Shown piece after piece: positions 12,044 through 13,854 of a stretch of DNA of 13,854 bases (position 1 is the first letter of the stretch; every line of letters starts with the position of its first letter). The position numbers and the translations under genes are program-made. Under the pieces are notes generated by a model. The model saw only the letters and a list, made by a program, of their open reading frames with translations. It was not told where the DNA came from and made no database searches. This stretch comes from Patescibacteria group bacterium. GTDB lineage: Bacteria; Patescibacteriota; Minisyncoccia; Phycocordibacterales; SIBU01. Location: the NCBI GenBank assembly GCA_018968805.1, contig JAGWZX010000005.1:1-13854 (forward strand), in the 5' to 3' direction.

Positions 12044-12208
12044 TACCACTAATCCGACTTTTTATGTCAGAAATTATTTTTTGTTGACCAACAAACTCAT
12101 CCAATTTTACAGTCGGAGTAATCTTCAACCAATCGGGTATTCCAGTTGTTGTATTCATGTAAAAATCTAACGATTTATTATAAATTTTCGCAAATTCTGT
12201 TGATTCTA

Positions 12209-13854
12209 TCACATCTTGCGGTGATGCGGGGCGTTTATCAGGCCGCATTGTTTATATTTGTAAGGGCGGCCGGTGGCGGGGTTAATCGCTCCGCACGGGC
12301 AGGGGTCGTTGCGGCCGATTTTGGGCGCGGCCGCGGCGGCCGCGCCGCCGGTTTGGATTTTATTGCCTTCACTGCCCTGGCCTATAGTCTGGGCTTGTTC
12401 GTGAATTTCTTTAAGACGGGAGTGTTCGGCGCGAAGAGCGGACGGGGCCGCCGCGCCCGCGGCGGGCGCGGCGGCAATCATCGGCAATAATCGCGCCACC
12501 TGATCCGCCGCGGCCGCTTCCATTTCGCGGAACAGGCGCAATCCCTCCTTTTTATACTCCACCAAAGGATCGCGCTGTCCGTAGGCGCGCAAATTGACCG
12601 AGCCGCGGGTGTAATCCATGAGTTCCAAATGCTCAACCCAGAACATGTCCACGGCTTGAAGCAAAAGTGTCCGCAGAATCCGGAAAAATTCCGCCTCGCC
12701 TATTGCCTTTTTCTTTTCAGCCGCAACATTTTCAATCTCTTCGCCGCCGCCGGTCACCTCCGCAAGCGTCGCCTCCAACTCCTTATCTGTGCCAAGCAAA
12801 ATCTTGCGCCGCCGTTCGTAAATTATTTTGCGCTGATGATTCAAAACGTCATCGTATTCCAAGACGTGCTTGCGAGCGTCGAAATTGAACCCCTCAATCT
12901 TAGTTTGCGCCGTTTCAAGCGAGCGGGTGATCAAGCGATTTTCAATCGGTTCGTCGGGTGCTATGCCGAACCGTCCCATTAGTTTTTTAATGGTGTCCGA
13001 AGCGAACACTCGCATCAAAGTATCCTCCAGCGACACGAAAAATTGCGTTTCGCCCGGGTCGCCTTGGCGGCCGGAGCGTCCGCGCAACTGATTGTCAATG
13101 CGCCGCGCGTCGTGGCGCTCGGTGCCCAAGACAAACAAGCCGCCGAGCATCTTCGCCTCCTCATATTGCTCGGCTGTGGCCGGATTGCCGCCAAGCTTGA
13201 TGTCCACTCCGCGACCGGCCATGTTCGTGGCTATGGTCACCGCGCCCTTGCGACCGGCTTGAGCGATGATCTCGCCCTCCCGCTCATGGTTTTTGGCGTT
13301 CAAAATTTCATGGGGCACGCCTTCGCGTTTTAGATATTCCGAAAGTAATTCGTTTTTTTCAATGGAAACGGTGCCAATGAGCATGGGCTGACCTTTGGCG
13401 TGGCGCTCCTTGACTGTCCGGGCGATTGCCTTAAACTTGCCTGTTTCGGTCTGGAAAATGAGATCGTTATAATCGCGCCGCGACGACGGTTTGTTGGTCG
13501 GTACCACCAGAGTATCCACGCCATAGACTTTGAAAAATTCTTCGGAGGAAGTTTTGGCTGTTCCGGTCATGCCCGACAATTTTTTGTAGAGCCGGAAATA
13601 ATTTTGGAAAGTAATCGAAGCCATCGTCCGCGACTCTTTCTGCACCGCCACGCCCTCCTTGGCTTCAATGGCCTGATGCAAGCCTTCGCTCCAACGCCGG
13701 CCGGGCTGAAGGCGCCCCGTGAATTCATCCACGATGATGACCTGGCCATCTTTGACCACATAAGCCTTGTCTTTTTCGTAAAGAGCTTTGGCTTTTACCG
13801 CCGTCTCCAAATGATGCACGTACTTGATGCCTTTCTCGGTGTAAATATTGTCCA
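12209..13854 (-). CDS. secA: protein translocase ATPase SecA, C-terminal part (5' end outside window)
   Basis: SecA drives export of unfolded proteins through SecYEG at the cytoplasmic membrane. About 548 codons are visible, the frame staying open to the right edge. Seen in order: DGQVIIVDEFTGR and RRWSEGLHQAIEAKEG, LSGMTGTAKTSSEEF, the second nucleotide-binding domain with TNMAGRGVDIKLGG and QLRGRSGRQGDPG, the helical scaffold/wing region (NFDARKHVLEYDDVLNHQRKI lies near its start), an Ala-rich linker, and a zinc tail. The tail reads NDPCPCGAINPATGRPYKYK followed by QCGLINAPHHRKM, so the usual CxCxSGxxxKxC(H/C) is expanded and only three Cys are present, with two His near the end. The first nucleotide-binding domain is outside the window. 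It is followed by the degraded region at 12158-11814. Confidence 0.97.
   Translation of the reverse strand, partial: DNIYTEKGIKYVHHLETAVKAKALYEKDKAYVVKDGQVIIVDEFTGRLQPGRRWSEGLHQAIEAKEGVAVQKESRTMASITFQNYFRLYKKLSGMTGTAKTSSEEFFKVYGVDTLVVPTNKPSSRRDYNDLIFQTETGKFKAIARTVKERHAKGQPMLIGTVSIEKNELLSEYLKREGVPHEILNAKNHEREGEIIAQAGRKGAVTIATNMAGRGVDIKLGGNPATAEQYEEAKMLGGLFVLGTERHDARRIDNQLRGRSGRQGDPGETQFFVSLEDTLMRVFASDTIKKLMGRFGIAPDEPIENRLITRSLETAQTKIEGFNFDARKHVLEYDDVLNHQRKIIYERRRKILLGTDKELEATLAEVTGGGEEIENVAAEKKKAIGEAEFFRILRTLLLQAVDMFWVEHLELMDYTRGSVNLRAYGQRDPLVEYKKEGLRLFREMEAAAADQVARLLPMIAAAPAAGAAAPSALRAEHSRLKEIHEQAQTIGQGSEGNKIQTGGAAAAAAPKIGRNDPCPCGAINPATGRPYKYKQCGLINAPHHRKM

Larger units (their letters stand above)
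11928..12158 (-). pseudogene. truncated gene start, possibly AAA+ ATPase
   Basis: From ATG 12158 the frame encodes MNTTTGIPDWLKITPTVKLD followed by EFVGQQKIISDIKSRI, then at about residue 38 it enters palindromic repeat DNA (residues such as SSPPAWRAGMNGR come from the 12022 and 11997 hairpin arms) and stops at 11928. The LDEFVGQ-K-I-I pattern resembles the N-terminal motif of AAA+ proteins such as RuvB, RarA or clamp loaders, placed before the Walker A that is missing here. So the natural reading is a gene whose body was lost or replaced where the repeats now sit. A TATAAT lies 18 nt upstream at 12177-12182, and the secA stop is 50 nt upstream. The AAA+ assignment rests on a short motif; a small intact unknown protein cannot be excluded. 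Confidence 0.45.

Noticed and set aside
11852..12052. Plus-strand protein of 66 residues behind operator copy B
   Set aside because: Apart from the first few codons the frame is made of palindromic repeat DNA; no recognisable domain and no resemblance to the regulator's N-terminus.
1..13854. tRNA, rRNA or transposase genes
   Set aside because: No cloverleaf-like segment, rRNA segment or transposase motif was recognised in the gaps, which are short apart from 11746-12208.

Overview
The window looks like a bacterial chromosome segment from the Candidate Phyla Radiation (Patescibacteria, most like a parcubacterium). This is inferred from gene content: a PaaX/Cas2-like regulator of the type common there, a phosphoketolase with a divergent acetate kinase, a His phosphatase with an EAHGTT motif, a SecA with an unusual zinc tail, and very short leaders. 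The code appears standard (TAA, TAG and TGA all end genes). All convincing genes lie on the minus strand, so they are read from high to low coordinates.

Layout from transcription order. (1) 13854-12209: the C-terminal two thirds of SecA, entering from the right edge. (2) 12158-11814: a degraded junction holding a truncated AAA+-like gene start, three GC-rich palindromic repeats, and a promoter/operator copy that points the other way. (3) 11782-11031: a hicB-hicA toxin-antitoxin pair followed by a DUF1653 gene. (4) 11007-8198: a promoter with a leader hairpin, a LysA-type PLP decarboxylase, a class I/II aminotransferase and a terminator. (5) 8173-7239: a His phosphatase overlapping by ATGA a Nudix gene that is broken by an in-frame TAA. 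(6) 7213-7061: two copies of a long palindromic promoter/operator. (7) 7064-2912: the PaaX/Cas2-like regulator, phosphoketolase (xfp) and acetate kinase (ackA). (8) 2838-1: Nudix hydrolase, ABC ATPase, ABC-2 permease, nucleotidyltransferase and the start of a small membrane protein, very likely one operon.

Xfp and AckA together form the end of a bifid-type shunt: a sugar phosphate is split to acetyl phosphate, which then makes ATP and acetate. The regulator gene lies directly upstream. The decarboxylase/aminotransferase pair is Arg-rich and Lys-poor compared with its neighbours and may have been acquired.

The strongest non-coding signals are three equally spaced copies (two in direct orientation 4.6 kb apart, one at the regulator's own start) of a palindrome with 10-bp arms overlapping a -10 box, and a repeated pattern in which the -10 box lies only 6 to 9 nt from the start codon, which suggests leaderless mRNAs. 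No CRISPR array, tRNA, rRNA or transposase gene was seen.
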